The notes beneath the pieces were generated by a model. The model was not told where the DNA came from. It saw only the letters and a list, made by a program, of their open reading frames with translations, and did no database searches. DNA of 38,827 nt. Origin: an uncultured Bacteroidales bacterium (lineage in GTDB: Bacteria > Bacteroidota > Bacteroidia > Bacteroidales > Bacteroidaceae). Positions 1 through 8,205 of this stretch are shown in pieces (the stretch's first letter is position 1; each line of letters opens with the position of its first letter). Location of the stretch: the NCBI GenBank assembly GCA_902768125.1, contig CACXKA010000022.1, forward strand, positions 1-38,827, given 5' to 3'. The translations under genes and the position numbers were made by a program.

Positions 1-65
1 TACATCTTGCCCGCCTGTTCGGTTTCCGAATTCTCAGTCACCTTTGATAAATACAATTCAATCAT
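1..65 (-). CDS. HU-like DNA-binding protein, 5' fragment at window edge
   Basis: Only the first 21 codons are inside the window; the frame is open to the left edge. The translation begins MIELYLSKVTENSETEQAGK, which resembles the N-terminus of the Bacteroidales HU-like/histone-like DNA-binding proteins found in mobile-island cassettes beside VirE/DUF3987 genes. A well-formed promoter for this strand lies at 140-171, so the start is supported by both the promoter and the reading frame. The family assignment rests on a short stretch plus context (a DUF3987 relic just upstream on the same strand), so it is tentative. Confidence 0.5.
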   Translation of the reverse strand, partial: MIELYLSKVTENSETEQAGKM

Positions 66-139
66 AGCATTTTGTGTATTTTGTGTTTGTGTTGTTTGCC
101 CCCAGCATCAAGGAGTGGAGGCTTTCTCCTTTTCACTTA

Positions 140-171
140 CAAAGGTACGAAATATTTCCGAAACCACCAAA
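140..171 (-). promoter_or_regulatory. Bacteroidetes-type promoter of the HU-like gene
   Basis: On the minus strand there is a -7 box TACCTTTG (140-147) and a -33 TTTG (168-171) with a 20-base spacer. This matches the Bacteroidetes consensus. It would start a transcript near 133 with a leader of about 65 bases before the ATG at 65. The leader contains a small inverted repeat (AAGGAG / CTCCTT, about 111-132). Confidence 0.6.
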
Positions 172-182
172 TAATAACCCAA

Positions 183-277
183 TTATTTTCAATAAAAAGC
201 ACATTTTTTTAGAGTGACGGTTTAAGTTTAATAACCCACCCTTATTGAACAATAACCGTGCCTTATTGCGCAATAAG
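183..277. promoter_or_regulatory. Two or three operator-like dyads upstream of the HU-like gene
   Basis: 262-277 is a perfect 16-base palindrome, CTTATTGCGCAATAAG. At 241-256 lies CTTATTGAACAATAAC, the same half-sites with an AA centre. The two begin exactly 21 bases apart, about two helical turns. A weaker copy, TTATT-TTC-AATAA, occupies 183-195. The group sits just upstream of the promoter at 140-171. This is the form of a tandem binding site for a dimeric regulator; which regulator is unknown. Confidence 0.45.
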
Positions 278-317
278 CGGCGTCTGCTGAAGGATAAGTG
301 TGGGGGTGTTCCACGAA

Positions 318-490
318 CGCGAAAAGTAGGAAAGTAGGAAAGTCGACATGAGGCTGTTTGCGATGCCGGCAAACGACATGATGAGTAGAAGTTTTATTTA
401 AATATATTATTATTACTATTATTATATATACGATATAATCTTCTCTTCTAATGTATTCTTGTCTACTTTCTTACTTTTCTACTTTTTTTA
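318..490. repeat. Inverted pair of octamer arrays around an AT-rich core
   Basis: The left array (about 320-342) repeats AGTAGGAA. The right array (about 463-490) repeats TCTACTTT, roughly the reverse complement of the left one. About 120 bases lie between them, largely A/T-rich (tattattattactattattatat and similar). No gene is supported in 66-552 apart from the leader, promoter, dyads and this structure. The arrays abut the truncated end of the DUF3987 relic. Confidence 0.55.
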
Positions 491-552
491 CATGTTTGTA
501 TGATTGTTTCATAATAAAATTGTATCTTTGCAAAAAGAAAAGAAACAACAAT

Positions 553-1007
553 ATGTGCGCCTCCAGCGCCATCGCGTTCTGGATGAAGGCGGCGTTGGTC
601 GTGTTCGACGGTGGGAATCGGAAACACACATCTGGACGCTCAGGCTTGTCCTTGTTGGCACCCTTGGTCTGTTTCTGCTTCTGCCATTCCAAGAGTTTCT
701 TCTCTTCTGCCTCGTCGTGCTGACGGAAATCCCTGCAAATGGCATTCGCAAGCGTGGACAATTGACCTTTGTTGTCGCCCGAATGAGCCACCAGATTGGC
801 CATCATGCCAGTCAGTTCCTTCCAACTGTTGTCAGGATACTGAAATTCTGCGCCACTGATGTGTGCGCCAAGAACAGGGAAAAACATCGGAACGAGGGGT
901 TCGTGCATCTCATTTGATGCCTGTGAGAGCAGGATTTTGAGGCATTCTGTGCCTTTTCCGAGGTTTGGCATTGCGGGCGCAGTCGCCTTACAAATATCGT
1001 ATCTCAT
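553..1007 (-). pseudogene. VirE/DUF3987 gene relic, truncated at both ends
   Basis: About 150 residues align by eye with the middle of the full-length DUF3987 protein at 36198-38459. Matching stretches are FPVLGAHISGAEFQYPDN against FPALGAHLHGVKFRYWDN, then the charged segment ending in KQKQTKGANKDKPERPDVC against KQKKDPRPTDIC, then NAAFIQNAMALEAH against DAVFNQRIIDAH. Homology stops abruptly near 553; the codons beyond it (to a stop at 471) run into AT-rich repeat DNA. The N-terminal primase-like part and the C-terminal third are both absent. The full-length relative is about 750 residues. This is probably a decayed piece of a mobile cassette that once included the HU-like gene downstream. 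It is not expected to be functional. Confidence 0.7.
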
Positions 1008-1045
1008 TGATATACTGCTTTTTAGATAAATGACTAATGACCGAG

Positions 1046-1194
1046 TATTCCAGTTATTCCAATTCCAGTTTCTTTTTTCGACATCCCCATTCCGCTTATT
1101 ATATTTATAACTACTTATATATTAATTAGTTATATAGTATATAAAGAGGACTTGCACCCTCATTTTTCTAATTGGAATTGGAATAATTGGAATA
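1046..1194. repeat. Imperfect inverted repeat, 21-base arms, 107-base interval
   Basis: The left arm TATTCCAGTTATTCCAATTCC (21 bases, 1046-1066) and the right arm at 1174-1194 are reverse complements with one mismatch (20 of 21). The right side continues as loose repeats of TTGGAATAA. The interval is very A/T-rich around 1095-1145. Like the structure at 318-490, it lies at one end of the DUF3987 relic. No gene is seen in 1008-1224. Confidence 0.55.
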
Positions 1195-1224
1195 ATAGAA
1201 ACAACTGGAACACTCTGGCCGTGG

Positions 1225-1419
1225 TTACTTATTCTCTATAAGGCCTTCAAGCCCTTTGCGAAGTTCGCGGTACACCTCGAAGGCATAGCGTTCGAGGCTG
1301 AAACCTTTTCCCATCCTTATAGGTCGGAAATGAGGAGACAGCGTGCCGTCGTCCTTACGGGTGATGGTGATGTACTTGCCACGAAAGACATAAGGGTTGC
1401 GCTTGTTCGTCCAAGGCAT
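1225..1419 (-). CDS. Small hypothetical protein (64 aa)
   Basis: I do not recognise this protein. It starts MPWTNKRNPYVFRGKYITIT and is rich in basic and aromatic residues, with no signal peptide or membrane segment. I chose the ATG at 1419 because GGAG lies just upstream of it. The frame stays open upstream to an ATG at 1458, which would add a hydrophobic 13-residue extension without a clear ribosome binding site. It lies among mobile-cassette remnants, so it could be a small accessory gene or a fragment of something longer. Confidence 0.4.
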   Translation of the reverse strand: MPWTNKRNPYVFRGKYITITRKDDGTLSPHFRPIRMGKGFSLERYAFEVYRELRKGLEGLIENK

Positions 1420-1509
1420 GGTCTCCAATAAGAATACAGAAAAATAGAAAGTATCCATATTGAGATATTGAATATTGATTTCATTTTCTCAATCATCTTC
1501 TTACAACAC

Positions 1510-1547
1510 AAGAGCCCGTGCAATCGCACAGGCTCTTATTTTATCTC
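1510..1547 (+). terminator. Hairpin terminator without an obvious upstream gene
   Basis: Stem AAGAGCC-c-GTGC (1510-1521), loop AATC, then GCAC-a-GGCTCTT (1526-1537). A T-rich tail (attttatctctttt) follows on the plus strand; the minus-strand side is not T-rich. No plus-strand gene precedes it within the window. Confidence 0.6.
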
Positions 1548-1632
1548 TTTTGTTCAATAGGATGGGATTACTTGAACTTGATGTTCTTTAGCTCAACGGA
1601 GTCAATAAAAATGAAAAAAATTGTCTTTTCAT

Positions 1633-1663
1633 TTTGTATTGTATTCGATTTGCACTAACTTTG
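1633..1663 (+). promoter_or_regulatory. Promoter of malQ
   Basis: -33 TTTG (1633-1636), a 19-base spacer and -7 TAACTTTG (1656-1663): a full match to the Bacteroidetes promoter consensus, 22 bases upstream of the malQ start codon. Confidence 0.7.
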
Positions 1664-1684
1664 CAACAGTTAACTTAATAATGT

Positions 1685-4381
1685 ATGATAAAGATTCATT
1701 TCAACATAGAGTATCGTACCCGATGGGGTGAGGATTTGCGTGTTCAACTGTGGGTGATTGACAGGCATGGTCAGAAGAAGGCGATGGAGGAATTACCTTT
1801 GGGAACAGAGGATGGCAAGATGTGGGATGGTGAGATGGAGGTTCCTTTTCAGGCGAAGGGGAACGAGGGGATTGAGTATAAGTATGCGATGTATCGGGAC
1901 GGAAAACTGGTGTGGACAGAATGGGAGGTGGCTCCCCACAAGGTGGCGTTTGACGGGGTGACTAACAATTATGTGCTGAGTGACCAATGGCGTCCGATTC
2001 CTGAAGACCTGCCGCTGTTCTCTTCTGCCTATACGGAATGTATGGGTGCCACGCATGACGACTGTGGCGCGATTGACACGTTGTACTCCTCCACCCTGCA
2101 ACTGCGCGTGGTGGAACCCCGATTGAGAAAGGGTGAGTTTCTGGCGGTGTGTGGCAGCACGCCTCAGCTGGGTGAGTGGCAACGGGCAAAGCGAATGGCA
2201 CTCATCAACTTGCAGGAATGGGCTGTGAACATCGATGCAGAACTGCTGTTTGAGGAGGTGGAGTATAAATATGTCATCGTGAATGCCGAGAACCAGATTC
2301 TGCGCTGGGAGGATGGTGAAAACCGAAAGCTGAACTGTCCGAGATTGGAGGCGAAGCAGATGTGGATCAAGACAGATGGTCGCCTAGCATTGACGAGAGA
2401 CAGCTGGAAGGTGGCGGGTGTGGTGATACCTGTGTTCTCGCTACGTTCGGCAAGAAGCTATGGCGTGGGTGACTTCGGCGACCTGAAGGCGATGATTCAA
2501 TGGGTGGTGAAAACCAAGATGCATGCCATCCAGATTCTGCCTATCAACGACACGATGACGATGGGCACTTGGCAGGATTCCTATCCGTACAACGCCATCT
2601 CGGTGTTTGCCCTGCATCCACTGTATTGCGACCTGAATGCATTGCCCAAGCTGAAAGACAGGTTGGCGATGGAGAAGTTCATGATGCGCCAACAACGGGT
2701 GAATGCGTTGAAGGAAATGGATTATGAGCAGGTGATTGCCCTGAAGCTGGAGTATCTGCAGAAGGCATACGAACAGGAGGGAGATGAGGTGTTGGGAAGC
2801 AACGGGTTCAAGGAGTTCTTCGATGGGAACAAGGATTGGTTGGTGCCTTATGCGGCATTCTCTTACCTGAGAGACAAATATCAGACGGCTGAGTTCGGGA
2901 AATGGCCGAAACACAATATATATAATAAGAAGGCTGTGGAGAAGCTGACTGCCAAGAGTGCTGAAGACTACAAGAAGGTGGCTTTCTACTATTATGTGCA
3001 GTATCAGTTGCACTTGCAGTTGCTGGAAGTGAGGAATGAAGCCAGGATGCATGGCGTGATCATCAAGGGCGACATCCCCATCGGCATTTCTCGTGACAGC
3101 GTGGAAGCGTGGTCGGAGCCTCATCTGTTCAACCTGGACGGACAAGCAGGTGCACCTCCTGACGACTTCTCGAAGAATGGACAGAACTGGGGATTCCCCA
3201 CCTACAACTGGGAAGCGATGGAGCAAGAGGGTTACCGCTGGTGGATTCGACGTTTCCAGAAGATGGCTGAGTACTTTGATGCCTACAGGATTGACCACGT
3301 GCTGGGCTTCTTCCGCATCTGGGACATTCCACTCCATTCGGTACACGGACTCTTGGGACAGTTCTCCCCTTCCCTCCCAATGACGGTGGAGGAGATAGAG
3401 AGCTACGGCATGCGGTTCAACGCAGAATACATGACCCGACCTTACATCACGGATGACACGTTGGGCAAGATTTTCGGCTATCGTGCTGAATTGGTGAAAG
3501 CCATCTACCTAAAACATCGTTCGGATGGACGATATGACCTGAAAGACGAGTATGCCAGCCAACGCAAGATTGAGGCAGCCTTTGCTGGAAAGACGGACGA
3601 GGACAGCATCACCCTCAGAGACGGGTTGTACGACTTGGCTTCGTGTGTGCTCTTCTTGCCAGACAGGAAGCAACCAGACATGTATCATCCTCGCATCTCT
3701 GCCCAGAAAGACTATGTGTTTGAGTCTTTGCTGCTGCATGAGAAAGAAGCGTTCAACTGTCTGTATAACGAATATTATTATCATCGACACAACAAGTTCT
3801 GGTATGACGAGGCAATGAAGAAACTGCCCATCCTGACCCAATCGACACGCATGCTGGTGTGTGCCGAAGACTTGGGTATGGTGCCTGAAAGTGTGGGATG
3901 GGTGATGAACGACCTGAAGATGCTGTCGCTGGAGATTCAGACGATGCCGAAATCGCCTTACCTGCAATTCGGACATCTGTGGGAAAATCCTTACCGTTCG
4001 GTTGCCACCATCTCCACACACGACATGCCTCCTTTGCGCCAATGGTGGGATGAGAACACAGAAAGGGCACAACAGTTCTACAACAACGCCCTGTATAAAG
4101 ACGGCACAGCTCCCCACCCTGCCCCCGACTGGTTGTGTGAGGAAATCGTGTCGGCACATCTGTTCAGTCCTTCTGCTTTGACCTTGCTGTCGTTGCAGGA
4201 TTGGTTGTCGATGGATGAAGAGCTGCGTCTTCCCGACCCCAATGGCGAACGAATCAACATTCCCGCCAAGCCTCGACACTACTGGAAATACAGAATGCAC
4301 CTGACCATTGAGCAGTTGATGAGTGCGAAACGATTCAATGAGCTGATCAAGGAAATGGTGGAGAATTCGGGCAGAGGATGA
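1685..4381 (+). CDS. malQ: 4-alpha-glucanotransferase, DPE2-like with two starch-binding domains
   Basis: A GH77 amylomaltase that transfers alpha-1,4-glucan segments between maltodextrins during cytoplasmic starch, glycogen and maltose metabolism. It has 898 residues, far longer than the E. coli enzyme. The extra N-terminus looks like two CBM20-type modules (about residues 1-110 and 125-235), as in plant DPE2 and Bacteroidetes MalQ. The GH77 domain fills the rest. Visible motifs are PIGISRDSVEAW, DDFSKNGQNWGFPTYNW, RIDH with the probable nucleophile D537, AEDLG with the probable acid/base E728, and STHD with D780 as the third carboxylate. There is no signal peptide. It has its own promoter. 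The DUF5715 gene follows 88 bases downstream across a heptamer-repeat array. The start at 1685 lies in TAATAATGTATGATAAAG, where an out-of-frame ATG precedes the real one. Confidence 0.95.
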   Translation: MIKIHFNIEYRTRWGEDLRVQLWVIDRHGQKKAMEELPLGTEDGKMWDGEMEVPFQAKGNEGIEYKYAMYRDGKLVWTEWEVAPHKVAFDGVTNNYVLSDQWRPIPEDLPLFSSAYTECMGATHDDCGAIDTLYSSTLQLRVVEPRLRKGEFLAVCGSTPQLGEWQRAKRMALINLQEWAVNIDAELLFEEVEYKYVIVNAENQILRWEDGENRKLNCPRLEAKQMWIKTDGRLALTRDSWKVAGVVIPVFSLRSARSYGVGDFGDLKAMIQWVVKTKMHAIQILPINDTMTMGTWQDSYPYNAISVFALHPLYCDLNALPKLKDRLAMEKFMMRQQRVNALKEMDYEQVIALKLEYLQKAYEQEGDEVLGSNGFKEFFDGNKDWLVPYAAFSYLRDKYQTAEFGKWPKHNIYNKKAVEKLTAKSAEDYKKVAFYYYVQYQLHLQLLEVRNEARMHGVIIKGDIPIGISRDSVEAWSEPHLFNLDGQAGAPPDDFSKNGQNWGFPTYNWEAMEQEGYRWWIRRFQKMAEYFDAYRIDHVLGFFRIWDIPLHSVHGLLGQFSPSLPMTVEEIESYGMRFNAEYMTRPYITDDTLGKIFGYRAELVKAIYLKHRSDGRYDLKDEYASQRKIEAAFAGKTDEDSITLRDGLYDLASCVLFLPDRKQPDMYHPRISAQKDYVFESLLLHEKEAFNCLYNEYYYHRHNKFWYDEAMKKLPILTQSTRMLVCAEDLGMVPESVGWVMNDLKMLSLEIQTMPKSPYLQFGHLWENPYRSVATISTHDMPPLRQWWDENTERAQQFYNNALYKDGTAPHPAPDWLCEEIVSAHLFSPSALTLLSLQDWLSMDEELRLPDPNGERINIPAKPRHYWKYRMHLTIEQLMSAKRFNELIKEMVENSGRG

Positions 4382-4383
4382 GA

Positions 4384-4463
4384 GAGGTTGGAGATTTGAG
4401 GTTTGAGATTTGAGGTTGGAGGTTTGAGGTTTGAGGTTGGAGATTTGAGATTTGAGATTTAGA
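4384..4463 (+). repeat. Heptanucleotide tandem array (GAGRTTT/GAGGTTG)
   Basis: About eleven consecutive 7-base units, such as GAGATTT, GAGGTTT and GAGGTTG, fill the gap between the malQ stop and the next start codon. Confidence 0.85.
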
Positions 4464-4469
4464 GTTAGC

Positions 4470-5345
4470 ATGAAGAAAGAGAAGAAGAAATATAGTCAAT
4501 GGAAGTTCATCACGTTCTTTGTGGTGCTGATGGGTGTGTTTGCTGGCGTGAAATATGTGTTTGGCATTGAGGTTCCCGTGCAGGCAAAACCGAAAATGGA
4601 GAAACTGATGGCACTGACCGAACAAGTGAAAGAAGTGGTTCCTGAGGAAAAGGACGTGGAGGAGGAAGAGTTCGTGTTGGATGACATTGAAAACCCAGAA
4701 GAAGAGGTGTTGGATGAAGAAGAGGAGAAGGATACGGTTGTGCTTCCTGTACCTGTAGTAAAAGGAGCACATCGTGTCAAAGGCGTGTGGAGTTATGCCC
4801 AATGTTTCCCTGACAGCCAGAGTGTGCAGATTGAGGCAGCACAGAAATATGGAATCATGCCTGTGCAGAACAGAATGGAGGCAGAAGTATTGGTGAAACA
4901 GCGAAAACTGGTGAACATCTGCCATTCACCTTTCTATGCCATAGACGACCTCTCCCACTCTATCCCCTATTTAGTACCCAGAGCACAACATCTGCTGAAC
5001 ACAATTTGTCTGAACTTTATCGATTCGTGCCACGTGAAGGGATTGCCGATTCATCTGCCTATCGTGACGTCTGTTTTGCGCACCACGGATGATGTGGCAA
5101 GCTTGCAAAAAAGGAACAAGAACGCTACGAGCAACTCTTGTCATTGTTATGGCACCACAGTGGATATTGCCTACAACAAATTCATGCCGATGACGGGAAC
5201 GTATGAGTCACGCGCTATGTTGCTCCGATGGAACGAACCCATGAAGATGGTGCTGTCGGAGGTGCTGGACGACTTGAGAAGAGAGGGAAAGTGCTACGTG
5301 AAATATGAGCGGAAACAAGGATGCTTCCACTTGACGTGCAGGTGA
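4470..5345 (+). CDS. DUF5715 family protein, M15-peptidase-like, membrane-anchored
   Basis: 291 residues. A short basic N-terminus (MKKEKKKYSQWK) precedes one hydrophobic segment (about residues 12-30) that looks like a signal anchor. A very acidic linker (about residues 60-90, runs of E and D) follows, then a folded domain. That domain contains S-x-H-x-x-G-x-x-x-D (H225, D232 within SCHCYGTTVDI) and a late CFHL (H287). This is the zinc-ligand layout of M15/VanY D-Ala-D-Ala carboxypeptidases, so it may act on peptidoglycan in the periplasm. The DUF5715 assignment is from memory of Bacteroides proteins; the enzymatic role is inference. I chose the ATG at 4470 because the in-frame ATG at 4452 lies inside the repeat array. 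Confidence 0.7.
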   Translation: MKKEKKKYSQWKFITFFVVLMGVFAGVKYVFGIEVPVQAKPKMEKLMALTEQVKEVVPEEKDVEEEEFVLDDIENPEEEVLDEEEEKDTVVLPVPVVKGAHRVKGVWSYAQCFPDSQSVQIEAAQKYGIMPVQNRMEAEVLVKQRKLVNICHSPFYAIDDLSHSIPYLVPRAQHLLNTICLNFIDSCHVKGLPIHLPIVTSVLRTTDDVASLQKRNKNATSNSCHCYGTTVDIAYNKFMPMTGTYESRAMLLRWNEPMKMVLSEVLDDLRREGKCYVKYERKQGCFHLTCR

Positions 5346-5351
5346 TATAAG

Positions 5352-5405
5352 GGTTTGAGATTTGAGGTTGGAGGTTTGAGATTTGAGGTTTGAGGTTGGA
5401 GATTT
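5352..5405 (+). repeat. Heptanucleotide tandem array (GAGGTTT family)
   Basis: About seven 7-base units of the same family as the array at 4384-4463 (GAGATTT, GAGGTTG, GAGGTTT). It fills the gap between the convergent DUF5715 and methyltransferase genes and touches the methyltransferase stop codon. Confidence 0.8.
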
Positions 5406-6765
5406 AGCGTTTGGGGAGTAGTCGTTGGGCGATGAGTTCCACCACATCTACATTGACCGCATTACCTAACGCTTTGAATTTCTGCACACGAGAAAGTCTG
5501 CCATAAGTGAGTTCCTGCATGGATTGAATGCGAGCTGCCTCATTATGGGAGATGTAGCGTCCCCATCGGAAATCTTCAGGAGTGTAGGGATGCCCTTTCT
5601 TGTCAACTGCTCCCTGAGGAGGATATGGAACAAAAGGCAAGATAGGCGTTGCCGTAGTACACAAAGTGATGGTGGGAATGTAATTCATCGAACGGATACG
5701 GATGCCCGAAGGACGAAGCTGGATGACATGATGCTTGAAATCCCAATCCTGATTGGTGCTCCACTCCAGCATGCGCTGAGTGCGAGGGAACGGTTCAATC
5801 TTCTTCAGCCAAGGGTCAATCCAATCCTTATGACGTTGGTAGAGTTCACGATTCTGACGAATGAGAATCTTCTTAAACTCCGGATAGGTGTCTTTGTACT
5901 TGGTCTTCTGCATATAGAAAGGAAGCCCTGCTATCAAATCCTCACGCGTTTCTCCCTCAAGCACCTTTCCGTATGCTCCTCGTTTTCCACGAAGCCGTTC
6001 AATCGGTTGGAAATAAGGAGGAACGTCCTCAAACTCATAATCTGCCCCAAACTCCATCGTGAAGATACAATGTGAAGGCATGTAACCATCACGCTTGGTC
6101 ACATTATAGACAAATTCCTGCCAAGCATCAAAAACAGGATGCAAATCACGACGGACAGGCAACAGGCGATCATTATCTTCCATATCGACGATGGTACGCA
6201 CATCGCTGACCAACTCCTTGTTCGGACGCTTGAAGTGGAACTTACTCATACCACTGACGCCTTGCTCATCTCGTAGCATGCCGACAATATAGAAACGAGG
6301 ACGATGCTGAGGAATACCAAATTCGTGAGGAGAATAGATATGCGAACGAATATCATATCCCAAGGCATCCAACTTCATCTTAATCACTTTCCAAGTACGC
6401 CCTCCATCATGGCCAGGAAGGGCTGACACATTCTCCAGAAAGATATATTTGGGGTGATGATAACGCAGGATACGACAAATTTCATCGAACAAGTTGCCAC
6501 GTCCCAGTTCATCGTCAAATCCCTGCTTCTTACCAGAGAAAGAAAAAGGCTGGCAGGGGAATCCGCCACAAAGTATGTCGTGCTGAGGTATGTCTTCTTC
6601 CCTGATCTTGGTGATGTCACCCTCTATCGGCACATCGGGGAAGTTGAGCTTATACAGCTTTTGCAATTTCGGCTGGATTTCGGAGGCAAAGACACATTCA
6701 TGCCCCAATCGGGACAGAGCGAGGTGAAAACCTCCAAGACCGGCAAATAAATCGATAAATCTCAT
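5404..6765 (-). CDS. DNA (cytosine-5) methyltransferase, orphan
   Basis: A 453-residue C5-methyltransferase that transfers a methyl group from S-adenosylmethionine to cytosine in DNA. Visible motifs are I (FIDLFAGLGGFHLAL), IV with the catalytic cysteine (GGFPCQPFSFSGKKQGF, C71), VI (FLENVSAL), VIII (QHRPRFYIVG), IX (ARIQSM) and X (KALGNAVNVDVVELIA). The order and length are normal for a complete enzyme, with the target-recognition region between VIII and IX. No restriction endonuclease or Vsr gene lies beside it. It begins 13 bases after the symporter gene on the same strand, so it probably belongs to the kinase-symporter-methyltransferase transcription unit. It could be a solitary regulatory methyltransferase or a leftover of a restriction system. 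Confidence 0.92.
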   Translation of the reverse strand: MRFIDLFAGLGGFHLALSRLGHECVFASEIQPKLQKLYKLNFPDVPIEGDITKIREEDIPQHDILCGGFPCQPFSFSGKKQGFDDELGRGNLFDEICRILRYHHPKYIFLENVSALPGHDGGRTWKVIKMKLDALGYDIRSHIYSPHEFGIPQHRPRFYIVGMLRDEQGVSGMSKFHFKRPNKELVSDVRTIVDMEDNDRLLPVRRDLHPVFDAWQEFVYNVTKRDGYMPSHCIFTMEFGADYEFEDVPPYFQPIERLRGKRGAYGKVLEGETREDLIAGLPFYMQKTKYKDTYPEFKKILIRQNRELYQRHKDWIDPWLKKIEPFPRTQRMLEWSTNQDWDFKHHVIQLRPSGIRIRSMNYIPTITLCTTATPILPFVPYPPQGAVDKKGHPYTPEDFRWGRYISHNEAARIQSMQELTYGRLSRVQKFKALGNAVNVDVVELIAQRLLPKR

Positions 6766-6778
6766 CGTTTCAATTCCA

Positions 6779-8203
6779 CTATTTTTTCAATTCATAAGAG
6801 ACGAACCATAAGCCAAGGAACGTGAGCAGCCCATTGAACATCAACATCTCATACCCAAACTTATAGTCTGTGAATTGCTGCACCACAGCATCTATCATGA
6901 GGCAGATGATGGGGGATGCAATCGCTATGTAGGGGACAAACGCCGAACGAGGCTGACGTTTCGTGAACATTCCAAAAGCAAAAAGTCCGAGTAACGGGCC
7001 ATAGGTATAGGACACCAAGGTGTATATCAAATCCATCACGCTTCCTGAGCCAAGCGCATTAAAGGTCATCGTGACAAGGAAGAATGTCACCAGCATCCCC
7101 AGATGAACTTGCTTACGCGTCTTCTCTTCCTTCTCTTTGCCCAAGATGTCGATGCAGAAACTGGTGGTCAGCGCCGTCATGGCTGAGTCTGCAGAGGAGA
7201 AAGCGCTGGCAATGACTCCAATCGTGAAGAAGATAAGACTGGTGGTACCCAACGTTCCATCGAGAACGATGTCAGACAGCAAATCGTCTCCTTTCTCTGG
7301 AAGTGGCATCCCCATTTTCTGATAGAGAAGCAGGAGAAGAATGCCCAAAGCAAGGAAGAGAAAATTGACAGGGACGAAGAGCACACCATAAGAGCACATA
7401 TCCTTCTGGGCAGAGCGTAAATCTTTGCAAGTGAGGTTCTTCTGCATCATATCTTGATCCAAACCCGTCATGACAATGACGATGAAGATACCCGAAAGGA
7501 ACTGCTTCCAGAAATTCTGCTTGGAGGCAAAATCGTCAAACTCAAAAATCTTTGCATGAGAATCATTCCATACAGCAGCCATTGCCTGGGAAAAATTCAT
7601 ATCAAGCAAACTTGCCACTTTCACTAAAATCAGCACCAACGCCAATAAGAGGCAAAAGGTTTGCAGGAAGTCCGTCCATACCAACGCACGGATACCGCTT
7701 CTGCGCGTATAGAGCCATATCAGCAGTAAAGCACACAAGACAACGACGATGTAAGGCACAGAAAATGTGTCAGTCAAACACATCTGCAAGATGCGACACA
7801 CCACATAAAACTTAGCGGCGGCTCCCAATAATTTACTAAGGATAAAGAATGAGGCACCAGTCCGATAACTTGTCTTCCCAAAACGATGATCCAGATAGGT
7901 GTAGATGGATGTGAGCCTCATCTTGTAATACATAGGCAACAAGACAAAAGCCACCACCAGATACCCGACGATGAACCCAAAGCACATCTGTAGGTAGGTC
8001 ATATCAATGCTCATCACCCAACCTGGCACTCCGATAAAGGTCAAGCCCGAGATACTTGCACCAATCATTCCAAACGCCACCAAAGGCCAGGGTGACTGAC
8101 GATTACCATTGAAAAAAGCGGCATTGCCACCTCCCTTACCCACCAAGTGGGAGAGAAGCAGCAATACCACAAAATATAATATCACCGTGATGAGAACCAA
8201 CAT
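6779..8203 (-). CDS. Sodium:solute symporter (SSS/SLC5 family)
   Basis: 474 residues, almost all hydrophobic, with about 13 predicted membrane helices starting at the N-terminus. SSS-type features are GMIGASISGLTFIGVPGW in the second helix, a GADxD-like region near LVWTDFLQTFCLL, and the helical stretch with SAFSSADSAMTALTTSF, which provides the second sodium-site serines. The substrate cannot be named; in the family it may be sugars, amino acids, sialic acid or short-chain acids. The start codon lies 2 bases after the stop of the histidine kinase gene, so the two are almost certainly co-transcribed. That suggests the kinase senses, or is tuned by, the transported solute. SSS transporters are fused to or paired with kinases in other bacteria (CbrA). 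Confidence 0.88.
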   Translation of the reverse strand: MLVLITVILYFVVLLLLSHLVGKGGGNAAFFNGNRQSPWPLVAFGMIGASISGLTFIGVPGWVMSIDMTYLQMCFGFIVGYLVVAFVLLPMYYKMRLTSIYTYLDHRFGKTSYRTGASFFILSKLLGAAAKFYVVCRILQMCLTDTFSVPYIVVVLCALLLIWLYTRRSGIRALVWTDFLQTFCLLLALVLILVKVASLLDMNFSQAMAAVWNDSHAKIFEFDDFASKQNFWKQFLSGIFIVIVMTGLDQDMMQKNLTCKDLRSAQKDMCSYGVLFVPVNFLFLALGILLLLLYQKMGMPLPEKGDDLLSDIVLDGTLGTTSLIFFTIGVIASAFSSADSAMTALTTSFCIDILGKEKEEKTRKQVHLGMLVTFFLVTMTFNALGSGSVMDLIYTLVSYTYGPLLGLFAFGMFTKRQPRSAFVPYIAIASPIICLMIDAVVQQFTDYKFGYEMLMFNGLLTFLGLWFVSYELKK

Positions 8204-8205
8204 CC

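Noticed and set aside
133-372. Small minus-strand open frame near the left edge
   Set aside because: It contains the promoter and the operator-like dyads and encodes no recognisable protein.
471-552. C-terminal extension of the DUF3987 relic to its stop codon
   Set aside because: Homology stops at about 553; the remaining codons translate AT-rich repeat DNA (LLFLFFLQRYNF).
2441-3346. Long open frame (about 300 codons) on the minus strand opposite malQ
   Set aside because: It is fully antisense to clear GH77 catalytic motifs and its translation is rich in His/Arg/Leu without domain signals, as expected for a shadow frame.
4384-4463. Tandem arrays considered as a CRISPR array
   Set aside because: Units are 7-8 bases without unique spacers, and no cas genes are present.
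3509-4471. Open frame of about 320 codons on the minus strand across the end of malQ
   Set aside because: Antisense to malQ; its N-terminus is just translated heptamer repeat (SQISNLKPQTSNLK).
5404-6765. Methyltransferase considered as part of a restriction-modification or BREX-like defence island
   Set aside because: No endonuclease, helicase or other defence gene lies next to it; neighbours are a symporter and DUF5715.
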